From positions 10,965 through 54,526 of the forward strand of contig AQUH01000001.1 in NCBI GenBank assembly GCA_000371745.1: a stretch of 43,562 bases of DNA. The letters run 5' to 3'. A program made the position numbers and the translations under genes. This document shows positions 27,854-36,453 of the stretch, piece by piece. How positions within the stretch are numbered: the stretch's first letter is position 1; each line of letters opens with the position of its first letter. Origin of the DNA: an alpha proteobacterium SCGC AAA280-B11 (GTDB taxonomy: Bacteria > Pseudomonadota > Alphaproteobacteria > Pelagibacterales > Pelagibacteraceae). The notes beneath the pieces were generated by a model. It had not been told where the DNA came from. It saw nothing but the letters and a program-made list of their open reading frames with translations, and did not search any database.

Positions 27854-28840
27854 ATGTATTTTATGAAGCCAAAATTTTGGGATAAAAAAAAACAATCTTT
27901 TTTATCTATACTATTGTATCCGCTATCAATTATTTATTATTTTATAATCTTAATAAAAAAAAAAACTGCCGTTGGACATAAATTTAATATTCCTATAATT
28001 TGCGTGGGAAATATTTATATTGGAGGAACTGGGAAAACATCTGCTGCAATTGAAATATTCAAAATATTAAGTCGTTATAAAAAAGTTTGTTTTCTTACAA
28101 AAGGTTACGGTCGAAAGAATAAAGAGAATGTTCATTTAAATAAACTAAATTATCCAAATCAAAATTCAGTGAATACAGGTGATGAACCTCTACTATTAAA
28201 CAAATTTGGGCACGTATATATTGCTGACGATAGATCACAAGCTATAAATAATATTATAAAATTAGGATACGATGCTGTTATTATGGATGATGGCTTTCAA
28301 GACTTATCAATATTAAAAAATATAAATATACTTTGTTTTGATTCAAAAAATTGGCTTGGAAATAAAAATTTAATACCCTCTGGCCCACTTAGAGAGCCTG
28401 TTTCATCAGTTCAAAGAGCTAATTTTATAATTATTAAAGGAAAAAAAAATGAAAAAATCGAGGAAACATTAAAAAAAATCAATAATAATGTGCATATTAT
28501 CTATGCAGAAAATAAGATTGAAAATATTGATGCTTTAAAAAATAGAAATTTTATAGCTTTTTCAGGAATTGGAAATCCAGATAGTTTTTTCGATATTTTA
28601 TTAGAGAATAATATAAAAATTAGAAAACAAATTACTTATCCGGATCACTTTCAATTTACAGAAGAAAATTACAAAACTTTATTTAATGAAGCTAAAAATA
28701 ATGTATGCGACTTGATTACTACTGAAAAAGATTATGTAAGGATTGATAATAAATATAAACAAAATATTTATTATACTAAATTGAATACTTTATTAAGTAA
28801 TAAAGAATTATTAGAAAAAGAAATTAAACTACTATTTTAA
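27854..28840 (+). CDS. lpxK: tetraacyldisaccharide 4'-kinase
   Basis: 328 residues. LpxK phosphorylates the 4' position of the lipid A disaccharide. After a membrane-associated N-terminus (SILLYPLSIIYYFIILI), the P-loop is VGNIYIGGTGKTSAA, and the partner Asp block is DAVIMDDGFQDL. FLTKGYGR and GDEPLLL are conserved. An in-frame ATG at 27863 is an equally possible start. An A11 run at 27955-27965 lies in frame. It overlaps the acyltransferase by 1 nt. Confidence 0.94.
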   Translation: MYFMKPKFWDKKKQSFLSILLYPLSIIYYFIILIKKKTAVGHKFNIPIICVGNIYIGGTGKTSAAIEIFKILSRYKKVCFLTKGYGRKNKENVHLNKLNYPNQNSVNTGDEPLLLNKFGHVYIADDRSQAINNIIKLGYDAVIMDDGFQDLSILKNINILCFDSKNWLGNKNLIPSGPLREPVSSVQRANFIIIKGKKNEKIEETLKKINNNVHIIYAENKIENIDALKNRNFIAFSGIGNPDSFFDILLENNIKIRKQITYPDHFQFTEENYKTLFNEAKNNVCDLITTEKDYVRIDNKYKQNIYYTKLNTLLSNKELLEKEIKLLF

Positions 28841-29715
28841 TGAAAATTATTAGATATTTTATAGAATTCATTTTAGTAATATTTTTTTTTCTAATTTTTA
28901 AAATTATTGGCTTAAAATTGTCATCTAATTTAGGTGAATTTATCGGTAAATATTTTGGTCCTTTATTTAGAAACAAAACAATAGCAAAAAAAAATATTCA
29001 AATTGCATTTCCAAATATTTCTGAAAATGAAATTAACATATTGATAAGTGATATGTGGAAAAATATAGGAAGAATATTTGGTGAATATGTTCATCTAAAC
29101 AAATTTAGTGTGATTGACGAAAAAAAAAATAAAATTACTTTCATAGACCAAAAAAATATTGAAAAATTAAAAAATAATAAACACCCAATCATTTTTTTCT
29201 CAGGTCACTTTGCAAATTTTGAATTAATGGGCAGATGTTTAAAAGAATTAGGCTTTAATATCGGAGCTATTTATAGGCCTCTTAATAATATTTTTTTAAA
29301 TCCGGTTATGGAATTTATTAGAAAAAAATATATCGCTCCTATTCAAATAGAAAAAGGTTCAAAAGGAACTAAAAAATTGATTAAACACATATCTGCAAAT
29401 AATCCTTTAGCTTTACTAATGGATCAAAGACTATCTTCAAGCATTCATATTCCTTTCTTCAATAAACCCGCAACAACAACTACGATGCCAGCTCAACTAG
29501 CAATTAAATATGATGCTTTGCTTGTTCCCGTTTTTATAAAAAGAATTAAAAATACTAGCTTTGAGTTTTTTGTTGAAGAGCCATTATCAATAAATAAAAC
29601 AAACAATTACGAGAAAGATATTTTTAACATAACTAAAGACATGAATCATAAAATTGAAGAATTCATTAAAAAAGATCCAGCTTACTGGCTTTGGTTACAC
29701 GATAGATGGAAATAA
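28840..29715 (+). CDS. lpxL: lipid A biosynthesis lauroyl/acyl transferase (LpxL/HtrB family)
   Basis: 291 residues. An N-terminal membrane anchor is followed by GHFANFELMG with the HX4E catalytic pair H123/E128. AIYRPLNN, LLMDQR and the ending DPAYWLWLHDRWK match the family. It adds a secondary acyl chain to Kdo-lipid A. LpxM is not visible, so I cannot tell whether the lipid A is penta- or hexa-acylated. It is the last gene of the module and ends 4 bp from the convergent M23 gene. Confidence 0.92.
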   Translation: MKIIRYFIEFILVIFFFLIFKIIGLKLSSNLGEFIGKYFGPLFRNKTIAKKNIQIAFPNISENEINILISDMWKNIGRIFGEYVHLNKFSVIDEKKNKITFIDQKNIEKLKNNKHPIIFFSGHFANFELMGRCLKELGFNIGAIYRPLNNIFLNPVMEFIRKKYIAPIQIEKGSKGTKKLIKHISANNPLALLMDQRLSSSIHIPFFNKPATTTTMPAQLAIKYDALLVPVFIKRIKNTSFEFFVEEPLSINKTNNYEKDIFNITKDMNHKIEEFIKKDPAYWLWLHDRWK

Positions 29716-29719
29716 AATA

Positions 29720-30511
29720 CTATTTTAAAATTAACTGCGGATCAATTTTAGTATCAAACCAATTAACTCCAAAATGCAAATGAGGTCCCGTTGCTCTACC
29801 AGTTGAGCCAACTTTTCCAATTACCTGACCTTTTTTAATAAATTCGTTTTTTTTTACTAATATTTCATCTAAATGAGCATAAATTGTAGATACTCCATGT
29901 CCATGATCTAAAACAATGCTTCCTCCTGTAAAATAAAAATTTTTTTCAGCAAGACTTACATATCCATCTGCTGGGGATTTAATCTCTGTTCCTCTAGGAA
30001 CTGAAAAATCAATCCCAAAATGAGGTGAGCGAGATTTTCCATTTAATATTCTTTGACTTCCATAAACTCCTGAAATTGGCCCATCTACGGGTTTGCTAAA
30101 GCCTGAATAAAAAAAAGTAAAATCTGAGTTAACTAATTGAGCATCTTTAATTAGTTCATTTTCCTTTTTAATTATTTTTAAAGATTCATCATCAGGGGTG
30201 ACCATTTTTTCATCCAGGCCTTCTATTTTCTGAATCTTATACTGTCTTTTTTTTATTTTATAAGTCATAGAGGTAATTTTGTTATCTCGATCTATTGAAT
30301 CGATAACAATACTTCCTGTTTGATTATAATTAATACCAAAAACAAAAATTCCATCTTTTGATATTTTTATTTGTTTTTTATTAACATAAATAGATTTATC
30401 AGGTAGTTCTTTACCAATAATAAGTGCGCCTTGAGTTATTTCGTTATTTAATTCAAAAGCATTTGCTAATTTAAATGGAAAAAATAAAATAAATAAAATC
30501 AAAAAATACAT
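29720..30511 (-). CDS. periplasmic M23/LytM peptidase
   Basis: 263 residues. A signal peptide (site near residue 18, FKLANA) is followed by a beta-rich N-domain and the C-terminal M23 domain from about 145. The zinc ligands H164 and D168 (HFGIDFS) and H246 (GPHLHFG) are intact, as is H213 (YAHLDE). It is therefore predicted to cut peptidoglycan cross-links, not to be a degenerate LytM activator such as EnvC. Its start follows the DUF2093 stop directly. It forms the alphaproteobacterial xseA-DUF2093-M23 group. Confidence 0.93.
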   Translation of the reverse strand: MYFLILFILFFPFKLANAFELNNEITQGALIIGKELPDKSIYVNKKQIKISKDGIFVFGINYNQTGSIVIDSIDRDNKITSMTYKIKKRQYKIQKIEGLDEKMVTPDDESLKIIKKENELIKDAQLVNSDFTFFYSGFSKPVDGPISGVYGSQRILNGKSRSPHFGIDFSVPRGTEIKSPADGYVSLAEKNFYFTGGSIVLDHGHGVSTIYAHLDEILVKKNEFIKKGQVIGKVGSTGRATGPHLHFGVNWFDTKIDPQLILK

Positions 30512-30703
30512 CTATTTTTTTTTTAAATCTTTAAATCTTTCAGTTGCTTCAACATAAGAAAAATAAGGCTCTTGTAATTCTACATTCCAATATCTAAGCT
30601 CGGAAAGGTATATTTTTTTTCCAGATACTTTGCATGTAACATAATCTCCTTGTGAAATAATTTCAAAATTTCCTGGTTTAAATTTTAATTTTGCTTCTTT
30701 CAT
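30512..30703 (-). CDS. DUF2093 protein
   Basis: 63 residues. It matches DUF2093 (block AKLKFKPGNFEIISQGDYV, then CKVSGKKIYLSELRYWNVE, ending with the YVEATERF type of tail). No signal peptide or membrane helix. A single cysteine (C25) gives no metal site. The function is unknown. It sits between xseA and the M23 peptidase with 9 bp and 0 bp gaps. Confidence 0.85.
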   Translation of the reverse strand: MKEAKLKFKPGNFEIISQGDYVTCKVSGKKIYLSELRYWNVELQEPYFSYVEATERFKDLKKK

Positions 30704-30712
30704 AAAATATTT

Positions 30713-31900
30713 TTAAGTAATTTTAGCTTTTATTTTTCCATCTGATAATTCAATTACAACGTCATCATTTTTGTTAATATTATTCTTTTTATAAACAATA
30801 TTACTATTTAAATCCCTTACAATTGAAAAACCTCTTTTTAAAATTTTATTAGTATCTAAACTACTCAATCTAGAAAAAACACTATTTAAATTTAAATCTA
30901 AATATTTAAATTTACTTTTTAATACATTCAAAAGAGATTTATCAATAAGTTTAATTTTATCTTTCTTATCTTTAATAAAATTCTTTAAATTCTTAATATC
31001 TAAAAATTTTACTAATTGATAAATAGATTTATCTTTTTCTTGTAATAATAAACTAAAATTAGAAATTAATTGTTTCTTCAATCCCTGAATCTTTTCGATT
31101 AAATTACTTTTTTCTGGAACAGCTTTCTCAGCGGCAGCTGTTGGGGTTGATGCCCTATAATCAGCGACAAAATCCAAAAGAGTAAAATCAGTTTCATGGC
31201 CAATTGCTGATATGATTGGTATTTTGCTAGCGAATGCTGCTTTAACTACACCCTCATCATTAAACGACAGTAAATCTTCGGCCCCGCCTCCTCCTCTTGC
31301 AATTATTATAGTATTAACTTCAATATTTTTGTTAAAAAAATTTATTCCCTCAATAATTTCTCCCGCCGACTTATTTCCTTGAACAGAAATTGGATAAATT
31401 AAAAGATGAGTTGGATATCTATGTTTTACCCTATTAATAATATCCATTATTACAGCTCCAGTTGGGGAAGTAATTATTCCAATTTTATCAGGAATAAATG
31501 GTATAGGCTTTTTGTGCTCTTCATTAAAATAACCCTCAGCCTGTAATTTTTTTTTTCTTTGCTCAATCAATTTTAGTATTGCGCCTTCACCTTGTAGTTC
31601 AATCTGATCAACTTTAATTTGGTAACTGGAAATACTACTTTTCGCATAGGTTGTAATTTTTCCTTCGGCAACTACTTCCATTCCTTCTTCTGGAAAAATT
31701 TGTAAAAATGGCACCGAACTCGACCAGCAAATAGCATTCAATAGAAAGTTTTCATCTTTTAATGAAAAATAAAGATGACCCTTGCTTTCTTTTATTTTGG
31801 AAACCTCACCTCTGACTCTAATTCTTTCGAAATTCTCCTCTAAAATATTTTTTGTTAAAGATGTGATTTCAGAGACAGAAAATTCTGGAATATTTTTCAT
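30713..31900 (-). CDS. xseA: exodeoxyribonuclease VII large subunit
   Basis: 395 residues from the ATG at 31900 (a TTG two codons upstream is less likely). The N-terminal OB fold begins FSVSEIT and contains VRGEVSKIKESKGHLYFSLKD. The catalytic domain shows GIITSPTGAVIMDI, IIARGGGGAEDLLSFNDE and SAIGHETDFTLLDFVADYRASTP. The C-terminal coiled coil has room for several small XseB subunits. XseA is an ssDNA nuclease in repair. xseB is not in the window. Confidence 0.95.
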   Translation of the reverse strand: MKNIPEFSVSEITSLTKNILEENFERIRVRGEVSKIKESKGHLYFSLKDENFLLNAICWSSSVPFLQIFPEEGMEVVAEGKITTYAKSSISSYQIKVDQIELQGEGAILKLIEQRKKKLQAEGYFNEEHKKPIPFIPDKIGIITSPTGAVIMDIINRVKHRYPTHLLIYPISVQGNKSAGEIIEGINFFNKNIEVNTIIIARGGGGAEDLLSFNDEGVVKAAFASKIPIISAIGHETDFTLLDFVADYRASTPTAAAEKAVPEKSNLIEKIQGLKKQLISNFSLLLQEKDKSIYQLVKFLDIKNLKNFIKDKKDKIKLIDKSLLNVLKSKFKYLDLNLNSVFSRLSSLDTNKILKRGFSIVRDLNSNIVYKKNNINKNDDVVIELSDGKIKAKIT

Positions 31901-31927
31901 TATCAATTTATATACTTATATTATTAT

Positions 31928-33193
31928 ATGAACATAGCTGTTATAGGAAGTGGGGGAAGAGAACATTCTGTTTGTTTTAAACTTAGACAATCAAAAAAAA
32001 TAAATAAAATATTTTGTTTTCCAGGTAATGCTGGAACTAGCAAAATAGCTCAAAATGTTGATATTGATGTTTTAAATTTTAAAGATATTTCAAATTTTTT
32101 AAAAAAGAATAATACAAAAATTGTATTTGTTGGTCCTGAAGTTCCTTTGGTAAATGGAATTAAAGATTACTTAGAAAAAAAGGGTTTTTTTATTTTTGGT
32201 CCATCCAAAGCTGCTTCGAGACTAGAAAAATCTAAATCATTTACAAAATCACTTTGCAAAAAATATAAAATACCTACTGCAGATTATAAATCTTTTAATA
32301 GTATGAAAGGTGTTAAAAAATATATTGATAATATGAGTGCTCCTATAGTTATAAAAGCTGATGGACTAGCCTCGGGAAAAGGGGTTTTTATTTGTAAGAA
32401 TAAAAAAGCAGCTCTACAAAAATGTAAAGCAATTAATAAAGGTAAATTTAAAAGTTCAAAAAAATTTATTATTGAAGAATTTTTATCAGGTGAAGAAGCT
32501 AGTTATTTTATATTGTCAGATGGCAAAAGTTATAAATTCTTTGGAACCGCTCAAGATCACAAAAGAATAGGTGAAGGTGACACAGGTCCTAATACGGGAG
32601 GAATGGGTGCTTATTCTCCTTCAAATATTATTAATGAACAGGTAGAAGAAAAAGTAAAAAAACAAATTATCGAACCTACATTAATAGGACTAAAAAAAAT
32701 GGGATGTCCATTTGTAGGTGTTTTATATGCTGGTCTTATTATTAAAGATAACCAACCTAAACTTATTGAATATAATATTCGATTAGGAGATCCTGAATGC
32801 CAAGTATTAATGATGAGATTAAAAACAGATTTATTAAAAATAATATTAGCTTGTAAGAATAAGCAAATCAATAAAATCGCTATTAATTGGAGCAAAAAAA
32901 AAGCAATGACAATTGTTGCTTCATCAAAAGGATATCCAAATAAAAAAGATCAAATATCTGAAATAAAAAATTTAGAAAATATAAAGATTAATAATAACCA
33001 ATATATATTTCATGCCGCTACATTCAAAAAAAATAATAAGATTTATTCTTCTGGAGGTAGAGTTTTAAATTCCACAGCTTTAAATAAAGACCTTAGGTCA
33101 GCAAGGAACGTATGTATTAAAATGTTAAAAAAAATTAACTGGAAAGAAAAATACTTTAGAAAAGATATTGGCTGGAGAGCCATCAATAGTTAA
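31928..33193 (+). CDS. purD: phosphoribosylamine-glycine ligase
   Basis: 421 residues. PurD makes GAR in purine synthesis. N-terminal IGSGGREHS, then FGPSKAASRLEKSKSF, the ATP-grasp VIKADGLASGKGV, and GDTGPNTGGMGAYSP follow in order; YNIRLGDPECQ holds metal ligands. It diverges from xseA with 27 bp between the start codons. The stop lies in TTAA shared with the deaminase gene. Confidence 0.96.
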   Translation: MNIAVIGSGGREHSVCFKLRQSKKINKIFCFPGNAGTSKIAQNVDIDVLNFKDISNFLKKNNTKIVFVGPEVPLVNGIKDYLEKKGFFIFGPSKAASRLEKSKSFTKSLCKKYKIPTADYKSFNSMKGVKKYIDNMSAPIVIKADGLASGKGVFICKNKKAALQKCKAINKGKFKSSKKFIIEEFLSGEEASYFILSDGKSYKFFGTAQDHKRIGEGDTGPNTGGMGAYSPSNIINEQVEEKVKKQIIEPTLIGLKKMGCPFVGVLYAGLIIKDNQPKLIEYNIRLGDPECQVLMMRLKTDLLKIILACKNKQINKIAINWSKKKAMTIVASSKGYPNKKDQISEIKNLENIKINNNQYIFHAATFKKNNKIYSSGGRVLNSTALNKDLRSARNVCIKMLKKINWKEKYFRKDIGWRAINS

Positions 33194-33651
33194 TTACGTT
33201 TTTTTTTAAAAAAAGTTTTAATTAAATCTAAGAAAACTCTCTCTTTAAAACCATAATAAAATTTGGGTTTATGATGTAAATTTTTAGAATAAACTAATTT
33301 AGGACCGTTAATAAAACCTCCAGATTTTTTATCCTCCAAACAAAAATAGACTCTTCTAATTCTAGAAAGGGAAATAGCAGTGGTGCACATAGGGCAGGGT
33401 TCCAATGAACAATAAAGATCAAATTTATCTAATCTTTCTAAATTTGATAATTTTAAAGCTTTTGTAATAGCGTTAACCTCGGCATGCAAAATAGGATTTT
33501 TCTTATTTTTAGTCTGATTTATGCAAGCTGATATGACCTTCTTTGTAATTGGATTAACAACAATTGCACTAACCGGAAGTTCTCCCAACTTGAGAGCTTT
33601 TTTTGATAATTTTAAAAGTAAATTAGTGTAAATATCAATCTGACCATTCAT
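33190..33651 (-). CDS. tadA: TadA-like tRNA/nucleoside deaminase
   Basis: 153 residues. The zinc site is H56 and E58 in HAEVNAI and C86/C89 in EPCPMCT. SAIVVNP is at the N-terminus and LSRIRRVYFCLED near the C-terminal third, as in TadA, which edits A34 of tRNA-Arg to inosine. Other members of the CDA fold (guanine deaminase) look similar, so the exact substrate is not certain. The start ATG lies 1 nt from the divergent rluB ATG. Confidence 0.85.
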   Translation of the reverse strand: MNGQIDIYTNLLLKLSKKALKLGELPVSAIVVNPITKKVISACINQTKNKKNPILHAEVNAITKALKLSNLERLDKFDLYCSLEPCPMCTTAISLSRIRRVYFCLEDKKSGGFINGPKLVYSKNLHHKPKFYYGFKERVFLDLIKTFFKKKRN

Positions 33652-33658
33652 TATGAAT
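33646..33658. promoter_or_regulatory. palindrome holding both tadA and rluB start codons
   Basis: ATTCAT-T-ATGAAT. The left half read on minus starts tadA (ATG AAT) and the right half starts rluB (ATG AAT). Neither gene has room for a leader outside the other's coding region, so either leaderless mRNAs or promoters inside the opposite gene are needed. Confidence 0.55.
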
Positions 33659-34393
33659 AATGATTACCAAAAAAAAACTAGAATAGCTAAATTTTTATCG
33701 TCCAAAGGATATGGCTCTAGACGAGAAATAGAGCAATTAATTTTAAAAAATAAAATTATTGTTAATAAAGAAATTGTTAAATCTCCTATTACTTTTGTAA
33801 ATGATCAAGACGAAATAATATTAAATAATCAAAAAATTAATCTTAATAAAAAAATGGAAGTGTGGAAATTTTATAAACCAATAAATTATATTACATCCAG
33901 AAATAAACAGGACGACAGGCCAATTATATATGAGCTTTTACCTTTTAATCTAAAAAAAATAAAAACTGTTGGCAGGCTAGATATTAATTCTGAAGGACTT
34001 TTGTTATTAACAGACGATGGTGAAATGATTAGAAATTTAGAATTACCTAAAAATAAATTTATTAGAAAATATAAAATTAGAGTTTATGGATACATTGATG
34101 AAAATGCCCTTAGTAAAATTAGTAAGGGAATAAAAATAAAAAATGTGCAGTACGCTCCTTTTGAATATAAATTATTAAAACAAGGAAATGCAAATTCTTG
34201 GCTAGAATTCCAGATGCAAGAAGGAAAAAATAATGAAATCAGAAACTTATGTTCCGCTATCAATCTTAAAGTTAACAAACTTATACGCTTAGAATATGGG
34301 CCCTTTAAACTAAAAAAATTGCTACCTGGAAAAATAGAGAAAGCAGAAGAAAAAGAAATGGAACTATATGAGAATCATATCAGGAAAATATAA
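33653..34393 (+). CDS. rluB: rRNA large-subunit pseudouridine synthase B family
   Basis: 246 residues. The N-terminal S4 RNA-binding domain reads RIAKFLSSKGYGSRREIEQLI. The catalytic motif GRLDINSEGLLLLTDDG has D110. YKIRVYG, EGKNNEIRNLC and VNKLIRLEYGPF match the RluB/RsuA group. RluB modifies U2605 of 23S rRNA; RluE, RluF and RsuA are close alternatives. It overlaps rsmD by 26 nt, out of frame. Confidence 0.88.
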   Translation: MNNDYQKKTRIAKFLSSKGYGSRREIEQLILKNKIIVNKEIVKSPITFVNDQDEIILNNQKINLNKKMEVWKFYKPINYITSRNKQDDRPIIYELLPFNLKKIKTVGRLDINSEGLLLLTDDGEMIRNLELPKNKFIRKYKIRVYGYIDENALSKISKGIKIKNVQYAPFEYKLLKQGNANSWLEFQMQEGKNNEIRNLCSAINLKVNKLIRLEYGPFKLKKLLPGKIEKAEEKEMELYENHIRKI

Positions 34394-34934
34394 AGGGAAA
34401 AAAATACTTTTTCCTAGTAAATTAATTACAAGACCTTTGAGAGATAGAGTAAAAGAAAGTATTTTTAATATACTGCAGCATTCTAATAAAATTCAATTTC
34501 AATTTAAAAATTCTATAGTTTTAGATCTTTTTTCTGGATCTGGCTCTTTTGGTTTAGAATGCTTATCAAGAGAGGTGGAAAAAGTTTTTTTTTTTGAAAA
34601 AAGTTCAGAAGCATTTACAATTTTGAAAAAAAATCTTAATGTTTTGAATATCCTAAGTGAGAATGCCGTTGCTATTAATGAGGATGTTTCATTAATTAAA
34701 AACAATAATTTATTCAATAAAATTAAACCTAATTTAATATTCTTAGATCCTCCTTTTAAGGTCAAAAATATTGGTGACATAATAAATGATCTAAAAAAAA
34801 TTATTAATAATAACAATATATTAATTATTCATACAAACTCTGAAAATAATATTGTAAATGACGAGCTAAATATTATTGAGGAAAGAATTTATGGAGTCTC
34901 CAAAATTTATTTTGCAAAATTAAATTTAACTTAA
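34368..34934 (+). CDS. rsmD: 16S rRNA (guanine966-N2)-methyltransferase
   Basis: 188 residues. The start MRIISGKYKGKKI matches the family exactly, so ATG 34368 is firm despite the 26-nt overlap with rluB. RPLRDRVKESIFNIL follows. The SAM loop is LDLFSGSGSFGLECLSR, and the target-base motif IV is LDPPF. It is paired with another rRNA modification enzyme. The 3' end overlaps pgi by 9 bp. Confidence 0.94.
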   Translation: MRIISGKYKGKKILFPSKLITRPLRDRVKESIFNILQHSNKIQFQFKNSIVLDLFSGSGSFGLECLSREVEKVFFFEKSSEAFTILKKNLNVLNILSENAVAINEDVSLIKNNNLFNKIKPNLIFLDPPFKVKNIGDIINDLKKIINNNNILIIHTNSENNIVNDELNIIEERIYGVSKIYFAKLNLT

Positions 34935-36113
34935 TATAGAATAAGTTTCTGTTTTTATTAATTGCACAGCAGGTTGATTAAAGGGATTAACATTTAAAGC
35001 TTTGCACAAAATAGCGGTTTCTAACATAGAGTAGGTCAACAAAGAAATAAGGCTTTCTATGGGTTTATTTGCATCAACAAGAATAACTCTAAATGGAATT
35101 AATTTTTTTTTAAAAACATTAATTGTTGCATTGAATTGTGCGTCTATAATTTTATTTACGGTACTACCCGTTTTTAATCCTTGGTTAAAATAGTCTTTTA
35201 TAGAATTATCATTTTTATTATTGATCATTTTAATAAATGTAAAAAATTTATTTTTTTTTCCGTCTAAATAAAGCTGCATAATACTATGATGATCTTTTGG
35301 GCACTCCGATATAATAGGAGTAAAATCCTTACCGTTTTTTCCTATGCTTTCTGCTAATAACTGTTGATGCCAATAACCATAATTTAATAATTCTTTTGAG
35401 TAAATCAGCGAAACATGAGTATCGATTTTGGGGCCTTTAACAAAAGCTAGCAAGGATGCTGTATTTTTAATTAAAAAATTTTTTAAATCTTTCTTTAAAA
35501 CAAAATTAATTCCGTGAATAATTTTTTTATAATCAAGATTAAACATTAGTAAACCTGCCTCTGATAAAACAGAATACCTGCCGCTTAGATTAATATTATG
35601 CTCAAAAAACTTGAGGTTGTTCTTTTTTGCAAAATTAAATAATTCATTATTTCTTTCAGAAATAATTATAAAATTTTTAGATATATCCTTCTTTTTCTTT
35701 TTAAAATTATCTAAAATAATATTACAATTTGATAAAGTTTCTAAAGTTGTTCCAGATTTTGATATGACAAAAATTGAAAATTTAGTTAAATCTTTTTTTA
35801 TTAAGTCATTAATTAATTCTTTATTCAAGTTGTCTAAAAAAAAATAATTTTTATCCAAACCAAAGAAAGAAGAAATCATTTTTGAGCCAAGAACAGAACC
35901 TCCCATTCCTATAATTAAGATATTTTTATTTAATTTATTTTTTAAAATTAATTTTTTTAAATGAATATTTTTTTGGTAATTATTAGCTAAAGTATCTAAA
36001 AAAAAATTTTCTTTATTTTTAATTAAATCATTAAAAATATTAGAGCACGTGTGAATATTTTTTTTGTAAGACGCGCTAATTTTTTTATTGGCATTAAAGA
36101 AATTAATTTTCAT
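34926..36113 (-). CDS. pgi: short glucose-6-phosphate isomerase
   Basis: 395 residues from the ATG at 36113, while most bacterial Pgi are about 445-550. An in-frame TTG at 36134 would add seven residues and overlap the lipoprotein gene, so it is not preferred. GMGGSVLGSKMI and SKSGTTLETLSN form the SIS sugar-phosphate sites. ESIGKNGKDFTPI carries the catalytic Glu region, DHHSIMQLYLDG matches Pgi, and QPAVQLIKTE holds the C-terminal Lys. All key motifs are kept, so it should be active. It interconverts G6P and F6P. Confidence 0.88.
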   Translation of the reverse strand: MKINFFNANKKISASYKKNIHTCSNIFNDLIKNKENFFLDTLANNYQKNIHLKKLILKNKLNKNILIIGMGGSVLGSKMISSFFGLDKNYFFLDNLNKELINDLIKKDLTKFSIFVISKSGTTLETLSNCNIILDNFKKKKKDISKNFIIISERNNELFNFAKKNNLKFFEHNINLSGRYSVLSEAGLLMFNLDYKKIIHGINFVLKKDLKNFLIKNTASLLAFVKGPKIDTHVSLIYSKELLNYGYWHQQLLAESIGKNGKDFTPIISECPKDHHSIMQLYLDGKKNKFFTFIKMINNKNDNSIKDYFNQGLKTGSTVNKIIDAQFNATINVFKKKLIPFRVILVDANKPIESLISLLTYSMLETAILCKALNVNPFNQPAVQLIKTETYSILS

Positions 36114-36117
36114 TAAA

Positions 36118-36453
36118 CTATCTAACCTTATCAAGAATACTTTTTTCTAACGACCCAGAACTAATTTCTTTTTTATTAGATTCAATATTCTTTTCTTTTT
36201 CCTTAGTATCTAAATTTTTATTAAACATTTCTTTTAAACTATCTTTCTCATCTTTTTTTACATCTTGTTTGTTATCCAGAGCAGTAACGGAGTCGGGGGG
36301 CAATAAGTCAAAATTTGGGGGCATTACTAGTGGGCTTCTTTTTTCAATTAAGAATTCATCGGGAACATCTTTTTGAACTCCCATTCCTTTTCTAACATTC
36401 TCACAAGAGCCTAATAGGACTATTAATATGGATAAACTTAATATTTTTTTCAT
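36118..36453 (-). CDS. DUF3035 lipoprotein
   Basis: 111 residues. The N-terminus has a lipoprotein signal ending LLGSC, with C16 as the lipidation site. The DUF3035 block follows (GMGVQKDVPDEFLI, then SPLVMPPNFDLLPP). The rest is Lys/Glu/Asp-rich and disordered, so it could be an outer-membrane-anchored tether. It overlaps lspA (signal peptidase II) by 4 nt, so the enzyme and a likely substrate are encoded together. The function is unknown. Confidence 0.86.
   Translation of the reverse strand: MKKILSLSILIVLLGSCENVRKGMGVQKDVPDEFLIEKRSPLVMPPNFDLLPPDSVTALDNKQDVKKDEKDSLKEMFNKNLDTKEKEKNIESNKKEISSGSLEKSILDKVR

Noticed and set aside
24868-29715. ABC transporter and glycosyltransferase as a capsule or natural-product export cluster
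   Set aside because: waaA, lpxK and the LpxL-type acyltransferase define it as the standard lipid A/Kdo module.
36114-36134. TTG-initiated extension of pgi
   Set aside because: It would overlap the lipoprotein gene; ATG 36113 leaves a 4-bp gap.
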